DNA of 64,000 nt from JBDHHQ01 sp039586035 (GTDB lineage: Bacteria; Gemmatimonadota; Gemmatimonadetes; Longimicrobiales; Gaopeijiaceae), in assembly GCA_039586035.1 (NCBI GenBank), contig JBDHLD010000004.1, forward strand, positions 146,684-210,683, read 5' to 3'. Below the pieces are notes generated by a model, which ran no database searches, was not told the origin of the DNA, and saw nothing but the letters and a program-made list of their open reading frames with translations. The stretch's first letter is position 1, and each line of letters begins with the position of its first letter. This document shows positions 1-7,516 of the stretch, in pieces. Both the position numbers and the translations under genes were made by a program.

Positions 1-74
1 GTAGGAACTTCTTGACCATAGGCCTGCCCGGCAGCGGCCAGGAGCAGGCAAGCCGAGAGGAGCCGCGTGTTCAT
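1..74 (-). CDS. Secreted protein, N-terminal fragment (runs off window)
   Basis: Reading leftward from an ATG at 74 gives MNTRLLSACLLLAAAGQAYG followed by QEVP, with no stop before the window edge. This is a typical signal peptide: short basic start, leucine/alanine-rich core, and an A-Y-G-Q cleavage region. A good Shine-Dalgarno sequence (AGGAGACC) sits just upstream of the ATG, which supports this start. Only 24 residues are visible, so the mature protein and its function are unknown. The gene is divergent from the barrel protein that starts near 262. Confidence 0.6.
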   Translation of the reverse strand, partial: MNTRLLSACLLLAAAGQAYGQEVP

Positions 75-119
75 CCTTGGGGTCTCCTGTGACGATCTTG
101 GGTGAGGGAGGTGGATGGT

Positions 120-252
120 ATCGTCGCCCCTTTGGGGCGGCAAGCCGCGCGGAACACCGGTTTTGGCCCTTTCGTCCCGACCGAGAGGGGTCCTGGAAGC
201 CCGCCGGCCCACAGCAGGCGGCGCATCGTCGCTCCCCTCGGGCAGCAAGCCG
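120..252. repeat. Two imperfect 28-bp direct repeats, each able to form a short hairpin
   Basis: The 28 bp at 120-147 and at 225-252 both begin ATCGTCGC and end GCAAGCCG, and match at about 23 of 28 positions. The first copy contains the perfect stem CGCCCC-TTT-GGGGCG. They lie in the divergent upstream region between the partial leftward gene and the likely start at 262. They could be small REP-like intergenic repeats or regulatory sites. Whether other copies exist outside this window cannot be seen. Confidence 0.35.
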
Positions 253-261
253 GCCCAGGTC

Positions 262-2427
262 GTGAATCCGCTGCCGCTCCTCGCCTTGGCCGCGCTGGTT
301 CAGGCCGACTCCAGCGAAGCGCGCCCAGTGCCCGGTCCGATGGTCGACCGGCACGCGCCAGGCTGGTTCGGCTTCGATTCCATCCCCGAAGACACCTACC
401 TGGACCAGAGCGTTCAGGAGATCCTTCGGCTGGCACTCTCGGAGCGGGACGCGGCCTACGAGGGCATCGAGAGCTACGAGGCAGTCATGTCCGAGCGGAT
501 CTACGCTGGTGTCGGCGGCTGGCGCTTCCGCCGGGAGCGAGGCCTGTTCACCCAGGAGCGCGTGGCGCGGATTCGATGGGAGCGGGGGGGTGATCGCGTG
601 GTCCAGTGGATCGGCGCCCGCCGGAGCGTCCCCCTGCTGGGAGACGACGAGGAGCTCCAACGGGAGGTGAACGACGAGATCGACGAGGATCTCGTCGACG
701 AGGGCGATCCACCGGCTCTCTACTTCAACCCCTGGGATCGACGCATCGTGTTCGGTGATGAAACGGCGCATCATCCCCTCGCCGACTCGGCCGCTTTTCT
801 CTACCGCTACGCCTCGGGCGACACCCTCCGGGTTCGCCTGCCGGATGGGAGCCGCGACGTCACGCTGGTCGAGGTCCGGGTGCAGCCCCGGTTCGTGGAG
901 CCCGATCTGGTTGCAGGATCCCTATGGTTCGACGAAGACAGCGGTGCGCTCGTCCGCGGCACCTTCAAGCCTGCCCGGCCCTGGAGTCTCGAGATCGACG
1001 CCGAGGACGATGAAGCCGACGACGTGCCGGGCTTTCTGAAGCCCATCGAGGCCGAAATCGACTATGTGACGGTGGATTACAGCCTCCACGAGCTGAGATA
1101 TTGGCTGCCCAGACGCTTCGGAGCCGAGGCGGAGCTCAGGATCAGCCGTTTCGTGAACTTCCCCGTTCTGTTCGAGTGGACCGTTGGCGGGTACCGCGTA
1201 AACGACGCCCTATCCGACATCCCCATCGAGGGGCCGCTGCCGGCGGGCTGGACCCGCTCGGAGACGCGTGTCGAGCGCGACGGCGAGCAACCGTACTACG
1301 TGACTGTCCTCGTGCCTTCGGCCGACTCCCTGCTCGCCTCTCCGGAGCTGCCCGAGCCGGTCGTCAGCTCCGAGCCCCAGGCGTTCAGCGCGGACGAGAT
1401 CGCACAGATTCGGAGCGACCTCGATGACCTGGTTGGCACCCAGACACTGTTCGGACCCCGCATCGCCTACGGTCTCCAGGACGGGATGCTCCGCTACAAC
1501 CGGATCGAAGCGCTGAGCGCAGGTGTTTCGGCCGAGCTGCCTGTGCCTCCGAGCCTTTCTGCCTATGGCATGGTGCGGCTGGGCTTCGACCTGGAGCCCA
1601 ACGCGGAGATCTCGCTACGTCGTGGGCTGGAGGGGCGGCGTCTGTCGCTCACCGGTTTTCGCAGGTTGGTGCCCACGAACGAGTGGGAAGACCCTGCGGC
1701 TCGGCTCCTGAACGTCGTCGACGGGCAGGACGACGGACAGTACTACCGCGCCCTCGGCGGCGAGGTGACCTTCGTGCGCGCGGCCCGACGGACCCGTACG
1801 CGTCTGCGGCTGTTCTACGAGCACCAGACGGCGGCCGAGAAGCTCACCGACGTCTACCTCTTCCGGCCCATCGGCGGCGAGCTGCCGCCGAACGTCGAGG
1901 CAGAGCAGGGTGGCGTATTCGGCGCGGCTGTCATGGTCCAATGGCAGGCGGGGATAGACCCGAGGGGCTGGGTGGCGTCGGGATTCGTGTCGGCGGAAGG
2001 CAGCCTCGGCGACTTTCGATACCAACGCGTCGCCGGATCCGTCACGGTGGCGAGACCGCTGCTCCTCGGGCTGGCCGGCGCCCTTCAGGCCCAGGCCGGC
2101 GCCGCGTGGAGCGCCCCCGTGCAGCGCGGCTTCTCGGTGGGCGGCATCCGCACGGCTCGGGCCTTCCGGGCCGGAACACGATTCGGCGAGTCCTTCTGGA
2201 CCGGCCGAGCCGAGCTCGCCAACGACTTCCCGGCGTTCCGGCTCCTGGCCTTCGGAGACTTCGGCTGGGCGGGGGACCGAGAGCAATTCCTGGCGTCGGA
2301 CGAGTGGCTCGCCTCGGTCGGCGTGGGGGCATCCATCCTGGACGGGATCCTGAGGTTCGACCTGGCCAAGGCGGTGCGGGGCGGAAGCGACTTCCGCATC
2401 CACCTGTACCTGGACGGGGTCTTCTGA
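262..2427 (+). CDS. Outer-membrane barrel protein with a C-terminal surface-antigen (Omp85-like) domain
   Basis: This is a predicted outer-membrane protein of about 721 residues. The GTG at 262 is chosen because it places a signal-peptide-like stretch (NPLPLLALAALVQA) at the N-terminus; an ATG at 115 in the same frame would add 49 unconvincing residues that overlap the repeats, so the start is uncertain. The N-terminal half is soluble and acidic (ERIYAGVGGWRFRRERGLF region). The last 250 residues look like a BamA/TamA-type barrel: a GGIRTARAFRAG segment, alternating hydrophobic residues and a terminal aromatic residue (F) that suits recognition by the BAM machinery. No POTRA domains are evident. 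Its role is unknown; a barrel with a periplasmic accessory domain is an inference. It converges on the NIF3-like gene. Confidence 0.6.
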   Translation: MNPLPLLALAALVQADSSEARPVPGPMVDRHAPGWFGFDSIPEDTYLDQSVQEILRLALSERDAAYEGIESYEAVMSERIYAGVGGWRFRRERGLFTQERVARIRWERGGDRVVQWIGARRSVPLLGDDEELQREVNDEIDEDLVDEGDPPALYFNPWDRRIVFGDETAHHPLADSAAFLYRYASGDTLRVRLPDGSRDVTLVEVRVQPRFVEPDLVAGSLWFDEDSGALVRGTFKPARPWSLEIDAEDDEADDVPGFLKPIEAEIDYVTVDYSLHELRYWLPRRFGAEAELRISRFVNFPVLFEWTVGGYRVNDALSDIPIEGPLPAGWTRSETRVERDGEQPYYVTVLVPSADSLLASPELPEPVVSSEPQAFSADEIAQIRSDLDDLVGTQTLFGPRIAYGLQDGMLRYNRIEALSAGVSAELPVPPSLSAYGMVRLGFDLEPNAEISLRRGLEGRRLSLTGFRRLVPTNEWEDPAARLLNVVDGQDDGQYYRALGGEVTFVRAARRTRTRLRLFYEHQTAAEKLTDVYLFRPIGGELPPNVEAEQGGVFGAAVMVQWQAGIDPRGWVASGFVSAEGSLGDFRYQRVAGSVTVARPLLLGLAGALQAQAGAAWSAPVQRGFSVGGIRTARAFRAGTRFGESFWTGRAELANDFPAFRLLAFGDFGWAGDREQFLASDEWLASVGVGASILDGILRFDLAKAVRGGSDFRIHLYLDGVF

Positions 2428-2528
2428 GGCCTCGAGGGTTTCTGAAGTCCTCTTGAGCTTCCGGGGCCCCGAAGGCCTCTCCTCCATGCCTGGAGCCTCG
2501 GAAGGCCCTTGGTCCGCGGGCTACAGGG

Positions 2529-3290
2529 TCACAGGCCGGTGGGCGCGTCGACGAAGCGCCACGCGATGCCCAGCTCGGCGGCCGCCCGCTCCGCGAGGGC
2601 GCGCACACCCCACGTCTCCGTCGCATAATGACCGCAGAGGAACAGGCTCACGCCTGACTCCATGGCCTCGTGGTAGTGGTGGTGTGAGGCCTCGCCGGTG
2701 ATGAGCGCGTCGAGCCCCTGGTCCGCGGCCTCCGTGAGGAAGGACGCGCCCCCGCCCGTCACCACGGCCACGCGACCGAGGCGCTCCGGCCCCCCCGGAA
2801 TCACGCGCACGTCACCCCCGAGGAGAGACGTCAGGTCTGAAACCAAGGCGTCGCGGGTCGTGTCGACGGTCCCCCACCAGCCGATCTCCCTGTCCTGGAA
2901 GGCACCGAAGGGACCCTTCACCCGCAGACCCGCCTCGCGCGCCAAGATCGCGCAGTTTCCCAGCTCCGGGTGAGCGTCCAGCGGCAGATGAGCGCTGTAC
3001 ACGGCCAAACGACCCTCGACCAGCGTCTTGAGCTTGCGGAAGAGGACTCCCGTGAAGGGCTGCAGGCCGCTCCAAAACAGACCGTGGTGGACCAGCAGCA
3101 GGTCGGCCCCGGCCTCGACCGCCAGACGGATCGTGGCCTCGCTCGCGTCCACCGCCGCGGCCACCGTCGATACGGCCCGGGGACCTTCGATCTGGAGGCC
3201 GTTGAGCGCGTGCGGATAATCGGGGAAGCCGGCGATGGCGAGGGTGTCGTCGAAAAACTGGACGAGCCGTTCTATTTCAACGGAGTGCAC
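2529..3290 (-). CDS. NIF3/YbgI-family metal-binding protein
   Basis: This is a 253-residue member of the NIF3 (DUF34, YbgI) family, often annotated GTP cyclohydrolase 1 type 2 homologue although the physiological reaction is unsettled. Family metal-ligand motifs are present: LLLVHHGLFW (H68, H69), HLPLDAHPELGN (D106) and GHYATE near the C-terminus (H221, E225). Length matches the short bacterial form without the central insert. It starts at a GTG preceded by a GGGGGAG sequence. It is downstream of bactofilin on the same strand but separated by 169 bp containing two hairpins, so it may have its own expression unit. Confidence 0.88.
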   Translation of the reverse strand: MHSVEIERLVQFFDDTLAIAGFPDYPHALNGLQIEGPRAVSTVAAAVDASEATIRLAVEAGADLLLVHHGLFWSGLQPFTGVLFRKLKTLVEGRLAVYSAHLPLDAHPELGNCAILAREAGLRVKGPFGAFQDREIGWWGTVDTTRDALVSDLTSLLGGDVRVIPGGPERLGRVAVVTGGGASFLTEAADQGLDALITGEASHHHYHEAMESGVSLFLCGHYATETWGVRALAERAAAELGIAWRFVDAPTGL

Positions 3291-3316
3291 CGACTCCCCC
3301 GACTCGGCGTAGGACT

Positions 3317-3356
3317 ACCTGGCTGATTCGTTCTGTGGAAAACTGCACAGCCAGGT
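3317..3356. other. 9-bp inverted repeat with a DnaA-box-like loop
   Basis: ACCTGGCTG (3317-3325) and CAGCCAGGT (3348-3356) are perfect inverted repeats with a 22-nt loop. The loop contains TGTGGAAAA (3334-3342), a variant of the DnaA box, which matches TTATCCACA at eight of nine positions on the other strand. It lies 27-66 nt upstream of the NIF3-like start codon. It may be a regulatory leader, a protein-binding site or chance; a second hairpin with a similar loop lies at 3420-3452. Confidence 0.4.
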
Positions 3357-3409
3357 GGTGCGGTGACGGTTTCGGGGACCCCACCAATGCGTCTAAGATG
3401 GGGACAGCA

Positions 3410-3452
3410 AATAAGATAAGCGGTTTTCCCCTGACTGTGGAAAGAAAACCGC
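3410..3452 (-). terminator. Candidate intrinsic terminator after bactofilin
   Basis: GCGGTTTTC (3420-3428) and GAAAACCGC (3444-3452) are perfect 9-bp arms around a 15-nt loop, just downstream of the bactofilin stop. On the minus strand the stem is followed by the T-rich run TTATCTTATTTGC, as in a factor-independent terminator. The loop contains TGTGGAAA, also seen in the neighbouring hairpin, so a protein-binding role is an alternative. Confidence 0.5.
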
Positions 3453-3459
3453 CGCGGCA

Positions 3460-3921
3460 TCACGTCGGGACCGGCGCCTTGGTCTCTCCCCGGGCCGATG
3501 GAGTTGCCGGCTTCGCCGTCGACGGAGGCGCAGGCGGAGTCGGCACGGACTCGGCCGACTTCCTCACCTCGCCCATGTGGACGGTGCCGTTCAGCATGGC
3601 CCCGTCCTCCAGCTGCATCCGCCTGGCGAAGACCTCCCCCTCGATCTTCGAGGTGCTCTGCAGCTCGAGGCGAGATTCGGCGGTAAGCGTCCCTACAACG
3701 CGCCCGGACACGATGGCGTCCTGCGTCACGATCTCACCGTTGACCTCTCCGTCCTTCCCCACTACGACGGCCTTGCCGGCCCGGACGCTGCCCTCGACGG
3801 TCCCCTCGATGCGAACGGTGCCGTCCGTCTGACAGTCACCCACGATCTTCATGCCGGGCCCGATTATCGAGATCACGGCCTCCGGAGCCGCACCGCCTTC
3901 GAACTGCCGGTCACGAGCCAT
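3460..3921 (-). CDS. Bactofilin (polymer-forming cytoskeletal protein)
   Basis: This 153-residue protein is a bactofilin: a short N-terminal tail, a right-handed beta-helix core of about 100 residues with repeating hydrophobic-glycine turns (GDCQTDGTVRIEGTVEGSV, AVVVGKDGEVNGEIV, DAIVSGRVVGTL, SKIEGEVFARRM), then a proline/alanine/threonine-rich tail. Bactofilins form nucleotide-independent filaments, typically membrane-associated, that scaffold cell-wall enzymes or, in Myxococcus, the ParABS machinery. The ATG at 3921 is preferred over an in-frame TTG at 3930 because AAAGGA sits 9 nt upstream. It is the last member of the leftward parA-parB-M23 peptidase run, 151 bp after the peptidase stop, which fits the common pairing of bactofilins with M23 peptidases. 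Confidence 0.9.
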   Translation of the reverse strand: MARDRQFEGGAAPEAVISIIGPGMKIVGDCQTDGTVRIEGTVEGSVRAGKAVVVGKDGEVNGEIVTQDAIVSGRVVGTLTAESRLELQSTSKIEGEVFARRMQLEDGAMLNGTVHMGEVRKSAESVPTPPAPPSTAKPATPSARGETKAPVPT

Positions 3922-4072
3922 GGCGTTCAATCCTTTGCACTGGTGGGTGGACGCTGGTGGCCTGGAAGACGGCCCCCTCCACCCGGGTTCTCGGCCTATC
4001 GCGAGTGAGAGGTTAGAAACGTCGCAACGGTTTGGTCAGCATGCAAGACAGGAGTGGCCGCGTGGGCCCTGG

Positions 4073-4852
4073 TCAGGGCTGCCGCACCCACTCCAGGGGG
4101 TCTTGGGGCTCGCCGTCCTGTGTGACCTCGAAGTGTAGGTGCGGAGCGGTGGAGCGCCCCGTGGACCCCGATAGCGCGATGACTTCGTTGCGTCGCACCT
4201 CTTGGCCCAGGGCCACCAGCGTCATGGCGGCGTGTCCATAGAGGCTTCGGAGCCCCTGGCCATGCTCGAGGACCACGTAGTTACCGTAAACCTCGTCCTG
4301 GCCGACCTCGGCCACCGTGCCCGCTCCGGAGGCGCGTATGTAGGAGTCCTGCGCCACGGCTATGTCGATTCCAGGGTGGGACTGTCCACCCTCCAGCAGG
4401 CCCTGTGTGACGAAGCCTCGCTCCGTCAGGGGCCAGGACGACGGGCGGGCCTGGTCTCCTTCGCGGTTGGAGGCATCGCTGCCCCCGGGCGCGGGCGGCA
4501 GCCAGAGACTCGACGGCAGGTCGCCCTCCTCCGTCCCGAAGAGGCCTCGAATCTGGCCGTATCGCGCCTCGAGCTCCTCGAGCTGCGCCGCCAGCATCGT
4601 CAGTCGCGCCCGGTCGTCTCGGTACTGCGCAACTTCGCTCTCGAGTCGCCCTACGCGAAGCGAGCGTGCGGCGAAATACCACCAGCTGCCGAACATGACC
4701 GCCGTTAGGGAGATGGCCGCTGCCGCGGTCCACCCCCACGCGCGAAGACGAGGGTAGGGAAAGCGAAAGGTCCGGCTCTCCTCGCCGCTCCCGGCGGGGA
4801 TCACCAGAACGGTGAGAACCTTGTCTTCCTGGTCCGGGCCGCGTGCGATCAA
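4073..4852 (-). CDS. Membrane-anchored M23 peptidoglycan endopeptidase
   Basis: This is a 259-residue protein of the LytM/M23 type. There is one transmembrane segment (about residues 40-62), then a coiled coil (about 65-100), then the M23 domain. Zinc-ligand motifs are intact: HPGID (H159, D163) and HLHFE (H238, H240), so it should be an active peptidoglycan cross-link hydrolase, not a degenerate EnvC/NlpD-like activator. The start is a TTG at 4852 that overlaps the parB stop (TTGA), implying translational coupling. The gene lies between parB and bactofilin, which suggests a wall-remodelling enzyme positioned by the bactofilin filament. The substrate bond is not predictable from sequence. Confidence 0.88.
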   Translation of the reverse strand: MIARGPDQEDKVLTVLVIPAGSGEESRTFRFPYPRLRAWGWTAAAAISLTAVMFGSWWYFAARSLRVGRLESEVAQYRDDRARLTMLAAQLEELEARYGQIRGLFGTEEGDLPSSLWLPPAPGGSDASNREGDQARPSSWPLTERGFVTQGLLEGGQSHPGIDIAVAQDSYIRASGAGTVAEVGQDEVYGNYVVLEHGQGLRSLYGHAAMTLVALGQEVRRNEVIALSGSTGRSTAPHLHFEVTQDGEPQDPLEWVRQP

Positions 4853-5760
4853 CCCAACAACTCCGAAGCGGCGCGCCCGGTAATGAGCGCGAAGAGGCGC
4901 TCGAAGTCATCCGTGGAGTGGTAGGAGACCTCCAACAGCCCCGTCCCGTTCGCCGCCGGTCGGATCCGGACCCGCGTACCGAGCCGGTCCTGGAGTGCCT
5001 GTTCCAGCTCGCGGATCGCGGGGTCGCGTGAGGCCGGCGAGCTACCTCGTCTGGCTCCGGACGTGGATGCACCCGTGACCTCCCGCCGCACGTGGCGCTC
5101 GACCTCGCGCACGGACCAGCCGCCCTTCACGGCCTCTCGGGCGAGCTCGGCCGCCCGCATGGAATCGGGCACGGCCAAGAGGGCACGGGCGTGCCCCATA
5201 GCCAGCTTACCTGTACTCAACAATCGTCTGACAGAAGCCGGTAACTTCAATAAGCGCAACATGTTAGCGACCGTCGATCGGTCCTTGCCGACGGCTGAGG
5301 CTATGTCCTCCTGCGTGAGGCCGAACTTGTCGGCTAGAACCTGGTAGCCCTCCGCCTCTTCGAGGGGGCCCAGTGCCTCGCGCTGGAGGTTCTCCACGAG
5401 CGCGAGCACGAGCAGGGTCTCGTCGTTGACGTCGCGAACGACGACGGAGACCTCGTCCCAGCCGAGGGCGGTCACCGCCCTGAGTCTTCGCTCTCCGGCC
5501 ACCAGTTGATAGCGCGGCTCGACCCCCGGCGCACGCCGGACGACGAGAGGCTGGAGCAGGCCATTGTGCCGGATAGAGTCCGCGAGCTCTTGGAGCTCGG
5601 CTTTTGGGAAGTCCCGCCTCGGCTGGAAAGGGTTGGGGGCGACTCGCGCCACCGGCACGCTGCGTAGCTGCTCGCCTTCCCGCATGGGCTCTTGCTCGGC
5701 GTACGTCCCCAACAGAGCGCCCAGCCCCCTTCCCAACCGATCCTTTCCTGCCGACGTCAC
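4849..5760 (-). CDS. parB: Chromosome-partitioning protein ParB
   Basis: This 303-residue ParB binds parS, loads as a CTP-dependent clamp and spreads to form the segregation complex. The N-terminus has the RLGRGLGALL motif used to contact ParA. The CTP-binding GERR motif (residues 89-92) and ENLQRE (123-128) are intact. A helix-turn-helix (about 150-170) and a basic linker precede the C-terminal dimerisation domain. The GTG at 5760 is chosen because it overlaps the parA stop (GTGA) and gives the usual N-terminus; an upstream extension in the same frame has no homology-like features. A parS site lies about 1.7 kb upstream at 7424-7439. Confidence 0.95.
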   Translation of the reverse strand: MTSAGKDRLGRGLGALLGTYAEQEPMREGEQLRSVPVARVAPNPFQPRRDFPKAELQELADSIRHNGLLQPLVVRRAPGVEPRYQLVAGERRLRAVTALGWDEVSVVVRDVNDETLLVLALVENLQREALGPLEEAEGYQVLADKFGLTQEDIASAVGKDRSTVANMLRLLKLPASVRRLLSTGKLAMGHARALLAVPDSMRAAELAREAVKGGWSVREVERHVRREVTGASTSGARRGSSPASRDPAIRELEQALQDRLGTRVRIRPAANGTGLLEVSYHSTDDFERLFALITGRAASELLG

Positions 5761-6572
5761 GGCGTTCCTCCGGTCAGCTGTTCTGCCCGAGCCTGCCTGG
5801 CCTCGGCAGCGGTGCGGCGAATGAGCTCTCTGGCCAAGGCCATGTAGCTCTGGGCTCCTTGAGACATCACGTCGTACAGCATGATAGGCTGGCCGAAGCT
5901 GGGTGCCTCGGCCAATCGGACGTTGCGCGGAATGACGGTCTGAAAAACCCCGTTGCCGAAGTACTCCCGGGCCTCCTCCGCGACCTGCTTCGACAGGCGA
6001 AGACGTTTGTCGAACATGGTCAGCAGCACGCCCTGGATGGCGAGATCGGGATTCAGGCCGCGCTGGACCAGGCGGATCGTGCTCAGGAGCTGACTGAGGC
6101 CCTCGAGCGCGTAGAACTCGCACTGGATGGGGATGAGAACCGAGTCGGAGGCGCTCAGGGTGTTCAGGGTCAACAGGCCGAGGGATGGCGGACAGTCAGC
6201 GAGAATGAAGTCGTAATGAGTGCGGAGCGGCTCGATCGCCCTCCGAAGAACCGTCTCGCGCTGCGGCACATCGACGAGCTCGATCTCGGCTCCCACCAGA
6301 TCCCGTGTGGCAGGGATGATATCCAGCAGGGGGAAGTGCACCTTCGAGACAATCGCCTCGCCGGCGGCGCGATTCCCTACCAGAACGTCATACACCTGGG
6401 GCAGAGATCGGAGGTCTTCGATCCCCAGCCCGCTGGTGGCGTTGCCCTGGGGGTCCATATCGATGATCAGCGTCCGCCGCTCTGCGACCGCGAGGGCAGC
6501 GCCCAGGTTGATGGCGGTCGTGGTCTTGCCCACGCCGCCCTTCTGGTTGGCGATGGCGATTACGCGAGACAT
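5757..6572 (-). CDS. parA: Chromosome-partitioning ATPase ParA (Soj)
   Basis: This is a 271-residue ParA/MinD-type ATPase that moves ParB-parS complexes by ATP-dependent nucleoid binding. The deviant Walker A box (KGGVGKTT, residues 11-18), DMDPQGNAT and a DCPPSLGLLT segment are all intact. The ATG at 6572 gives MSRVIAIANQKGG, the standard ParA start; the frame is open for 27 more codons upstream but these look non-coding. It is the first gene of the leftward parA-parB-M23 run. The gene upstream is a divergent lipoprotein. In many bacteria rsmG (gidB) lies next to parA; it is absent here. Confidence 0.95.
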   Translation of the reverse strand: MSRVIAIANQKGGVGKTTTAINLGAALAVAERRTLIIDMDPQGNATSGLGIEDLRSLPQVYDVLVGNRAAGEAIVSKVHFPLLDIIPATRDLVGAEIELVDVPQRETVLRRAIEPLRTHYDFILADCPPSLGLLTLNTLSASDSVLIPIQCEFYALEGLSQLLSTIRLVQRGLNPDLAIQGVLLTMFDKRLRLSKQVAEEAREYFGNGVFQTVIPRNVRLAEAPSFGQPIMLYDVMSQGAQSYMALARELIRRTAAEARQARAEQLTGGTP

Positions 6573-6780
6573 ATGGACGCGTTCGAGGACAGCGTGGAGG
6601 GCAGAATGGGCTTCCTGTCCCGTAGGGGTGGAGGAATATACCGAGGGTCCCACCGAAGGTAAAGCGAAACGGGGTTGACGCGGCCGTGGAATGGAACAAG
6701 TGTTTTCCAGTGCGCGGGTTGGGGTTACTACCGCGCGAACCGTGTGCTATCGCCAGCTACCAGCGTCTCGAGGCCCGTAG

Positions 6781-7263
6781 ATGCCCCTCTCCCGCCAGAT
6801 TCTGACCCCCTTCCTACTCACTGCCGCACTGATGCTTTCCGCCTGCGGCGGCGACTCCGACTCGCCTTCGACACCTCCCGACCCCCTTCCGTCCGACGAT
6901 CTCACTCCGGTGGTGGGAAACTGGCTCGCAGATTCCATCCTGGTCAGTCCCAAGATCAATCCGGGCCAGGCCGTCGAGATCGTGGGGCGGGACGGAGTGG
7001 AGTTCACCCTCACGGTGCAGACCTCGGGCTCCTACCGGGCCGTTCTTCGGGCATTCGGGAACCAAAGTGAGGAGACAGGGACCATCCGCCTACTCGGGAA
7101 TCAGATCTTCTACTCAGTTCAGACCCCTGTCGCCAAGAGCGCCGCCGGCGAGTGGTCTCGAGTCGGTGACCGACTGGTCTTGGTGGACGATGAGCCCCTC
7201 GATTTCAACCTGGACGGGATCCCGGACGACGTTGATACCCGAATGGTCCTGTCCCGGCCCTGA
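6781..7263 (+). CDS. Small lipoprotein, unknown function
   Basis: This 160-residue protein has a lipoprotein signal peptide with lipobox LSAC (C22), then a serine/proline/aspartate-rich spacer. The rest (LTPVVGNWLADS, VEFTLTVQTSGSYRAVL, GTIRLLGNQIFYS) is predicted beta-rich and resembles lipocalin-like small lipoproteins in which a single sheet measures out a value or ligand, but no family can be assigned firmly. It is divergent from parA and convergent with the MerR-type regulator. The function is unknown. Confidence 0.7.
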   Translation: MPLSRQILTPFLLTAALMLSACGGDSDSPSTPPDPLPSDDLTPVVGNWLADSILVSPKINPGQAVEIVGRDGVEFTLTVQTSGSYRAVLRAFGNQSEETGTIRLLGNQIFYSVQTPVAKSAAGEWSRVGDRLVLVDDEPLDFNLDGIPDDVDTRMVLSRP

Positions 7264-7423
7264 TAAGAGTGCCCGGAAGGTCCAGCACTTCGTGGTGACG
7301 GCGGCCGAAGCCTCCGCGCCAGTGCCTTGCCTGACTTCCTCGCCTTGTGTACCGGGGCGAGGGCGACAACTACTGTCAACCTAGTTGCGGCCTAAGCCCC
7401 CGATGTAGCGGAGGCTTGACGAT

Positions 7424-7439
7424 TGTTCCACGTGAAACA
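7424..7439. other. parS centromere site
   Basis: TGTTCCACGTGAAACA matches the widely conserved parS consensus TGTTtCACGTGAAACA at 15 of 16 positions, including the central CACGTG and both GTT/AAC arms. It lies in a 253-bp gap between two convergent genes, 1.7 kb from parB and 9.4 kb from the oriC candidate. This is the only parS-like match I found in the window by eye. Confidence 0.9.
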
Positions 7440-7516
7440 TCCGTCCGCCGATGCCCCGCGGCACGGTCGGTTGCCCCTCGGCACGCGCCCACGCCGCACA
7501 TCGAAGCCACGAAAGC

